Positions 63,029 through 64,000 of a stretch of 64,000 bases of DNA are shown one piece after another. The notes below the pieces were generated by a model. That model had not been told where the DNA came from and made no database searches. It was given only the letters and a program-made list of their open reading frames with translations. Location: the NCBI RefSeq assembly GCF_004319545.1, contig NZ_CP036313.1, positions 124,001 through 188,000 on the forward strand, given 5' to 3'. How positions within the stretch are numbered: the stretch's first letter is position 1; each line of letters starts with the position of its first letter. This DNA comes from Desulfobacter hydrogenophilus (lineage in GTDB: Bacteria; Desulfobacterota; Desulfobacteria; Desulfobacterales; Desulfobacteraceae). Both the position numbers and the translations under genes were made by a program.

Positions 63029-63056
63029 TTGACAACCCCGGGTCCATAGTCATTAT
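63029..63056 (+). promoter_or_regulatory. Sigma-70-type promoter candidate for fxsA
   Basis: TTGACA (63029-63034, perfect) and CATTAT (63051-63056) are 16 bases apart, 34 bases before the fxsA ATG. Confidence 0.4.
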
Positions 63057-63089
63057 TTGTTTAGGTATTTTTTAAGCTAGGAGTATTAT

Positions 63090-63485
63090 ATGTTGTTCAG
63101 ACTATTTTTATGTTTTACCCTGATCCCGGTGGCTGAATTATATATCCTTATCCAGCTTGGCGGTATTATCGGCGGATTAAACACCATAATTCTTGTCATT
63201 CTAACCGGATTCATTGGTGCCTATCTTGCCCGGATGGAAGGGTTAAACACCATGTTAAAAGTTCGCCAAAATTTAAACCAGGGAGTGATGCCGGCCGAGG
63301 AACTCCTGGATGCATTTATAATCCTTATTGCCGGATTAATGCTCATTACACCGGGTCTCTTAACGGACACAGCAGGCCTTTTGCTGTTATGGCCCCCCAC
63401 TCGAAACAAACTTAAACGCTTTTTACGAAAAAAGTTTGACGAGATGGCTGCCAACGGGAGCATTAACATCACCCGATTTCATTGA
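63090..63485 (+). CDS. fxsA: FxsA-family membrane protein
   Basis: This 131-residue cytoplasmic-membrane protein has three to four helices. The opening LFLCFTLIPVAELYILIQLG and the block GLMLITPGLLTDTAGLLLLWPP are diagnostic for FxsA, which in E. coli suppresses F-plasmid exclusion of phage T7 when overproduced. The natural role is unclear. The end is basic (KLKRFLRKKFDEM). It has its own upstream promoter candidate. Confidence 0.92.
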   Translation: MLFRLFLCFTLIPVAELYILIQLGGIIGGLNTIILVILTGFIGAYLARMEGLNTMLKVRQNLNQGVMPAEELLDAFIILIAGLMLITPGLLTDTAGLLLLWPPTRNKLKRFLRKKFDEMAANGSINITRFH

Positions 63486-63508
63486 ACCGGTCAGGTAATC
63501 TGTATTCA

Positions 63509-64000
63509 ATGGAAATAAGAAAACGCATCCTTGAAATGGTTCAAAAAAAGGAAAGCGATTTACCCACGCTCCCGGCTGTTGTGGATAACCTGATCCGGGC
63601 TGTTTCCAACGAAAATACGACCACCGAAACCTTAGCCAAAATCATTTCATATGACCTGGCTATGACCAATAAATTGCTCAAGCTTGCAAATTCTGTTTAT
63701 TATGCCCAAAAAAATAAAGTCCAGACCGTTAAACGGGCCATTTCCGTTATCGGATTTGATGAAATCATCGGCATTGCACTAGGCATGGGCATCCTATCCA
63801 GCGTATCAGAAACGTCGAACCTAAGCCTTGATATGAAAGCATTGTGGATACACGGTATCGGCGTGGCCACGGCTTCAAAGCGGCTGGCAAAGCAGACCAA
63901 TCCGGGAATTGCAGCAAAGATCTTTATCCCGGCCCTGCTCCACGATATGGGGAAAGTAATTTTTTCGATTTATTTTAAAAACGAATATAATGAAGTCCGG
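63509..64000 (+). CDS. HDOD-domain signalling protein (3' end outside window)
   Basis: The first 164 codons are visible. From about residue 17 the sequence follows the HDOD domain pattern: LPTLPAVVDNLIRAV, LAMTNKLLKLANSVYY, VQTVKRAISVIGFDEI and FIPALLHDMGKVIF, with the HD-like pair in LLHDMGK. HDOD proteins regulate signalling or cell-cycle functions in Deltaproteobacteria. What follows after residue 164 cannot be seen. It lies 23 bases after fxsA. Confidence 0.88.
   Translation, partial: MEIRKRILEMVQKKESDLPTLPAVVDNLIRAVSNENTTTETLAKIISYDLAMTNKLLKLANSVYYAQKNKVQTVKRAISVIGFDEIIGIALGMGILSSVSETSNLSLDMKALWIHGIGVATASKRLAKQTNPGIAAKIFIPALLHDMGKVIFSIYFKNEYNEVR

Noticed and set aside
1..64000. CRISPR arrays, tRNA and rRNA genes
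   Set aside because: No evenly spaced direct repeats, no T-loop motif with matching stems and no rRNA-like sequence were found by eye. A dedicated covariance-model search would be decisive for tRNA.

Overview
The window reads as a contiguous chromosomal segment of a mesophilic, strictly anaerobic Desulfobacterota bacterium, most like a Desulfobacter-type sulfate reducer. This is an inference from gene content: rubrerythrin, ferritin, a desulfoferrodoxin remnant, single-cluster ferredoxins, a fatty-acid-type acyl-CoA dehydrogenase, a fragment of an ADP-forming acetyl-CoA synthetase, a large molybdopterin oxidoreductase and many sensor proteins. There is no rRNA, recognisable tRNA, CRISPR array, prophage or transposase gene. 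Nearly all protein genes are chromosomal housekeeping or signalling genes. The unusual material lies in the intergenic repeats, the truncated genes and one sensor/racemase/transporter cluster.

Layout. 1-5.5 kb: end of an acyl-CoA dehydrogenase, a secreted alpha/beta-hydrolase lipoprotein, rubrerythrin and a GAF-EI (PtsP) phosphotransferase. 5.6-13.3 kb: a mosaic of small redox genes (two ferredoxins, ferritin), a transglutaminase-like protein, a DUF202-type membrane protein, a sigma-54 activator with a cysteine-rich PAS domain, the UvsE repair endonuclease and most of the repeats and gene stubs. 13.7-21.3 kb: a chemoreceptor and a leftward TolC/MFP/RND efflux operon with a palindrome-rich promoter. 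21.7-24.3 kb: DUF2333 protein, a Pmp3-like 52-residue membrane peptide and an APC-type transporter. 24.4-34.7 kb: ClpB, molybdopterin oxidoreductase, HD-GYP-like protein, a probable tRNA-queuosine mannosyltransferase, a PHP phosphatase, Dtd, a SPOUT RNA methyltransferase and a frameshifted OmpA-like protein. 35.0-43.2 kb: a DUF3124 protein, then a rightward cluster of a membrane-anchored PP2C phosphatase, an ornithine/alanine-racemase-like enzyme, an MFS transporter fused to two sensor modules, and an unrecognised 522-residue protein. A lone ABC substrate-binding protein faces the cluster. 44.8-49.8 kb: KhpA, an IscU-like scaffold, a lipoprotein, an M48-TPR membrane protease, a Nudix hydrolase and a hemolysin-III protein. 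50.0-54.6 kb: the amino-acid ABC transporter aapJQMP followed by a macro-domain gene. 54.7-64 kb: argC, an M23 peptidase, secA, the N-degron set clpS-clpA-aat, fxsA and the start of an HDOD gene.

Three dispersed repeat families are visible by eye. Family R1 has four copies built around the palindrome CGGCCATGGCCG, three of them abutting or lying just after a stop codon. Family R2 is the motif GACCGCAGATTAAA, present as one 160-bp near-perfect palindrome and three single arms. Family R3 has two copies with the core TTTAAAAATTAGG. Three intact redox or metabolic loci carry truncated neighbours (cupin, desulfoferrodoxin, ADP-forming acetyl-CoA synthetase). One gene is frameshifted in an A7 run, and a 25-G homopolymer sits in an intergenic gap, so some breaks may be sequencing artefacts.

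The best candidate for an undescribed system is the 35.9-43.2 kb cluster. It combines periplasmic sensing, a PP2C phosphatase output, a PLP racemase and a transporter that carries its own sensor domains. The function is not known and is stated here only as a hypothesis.
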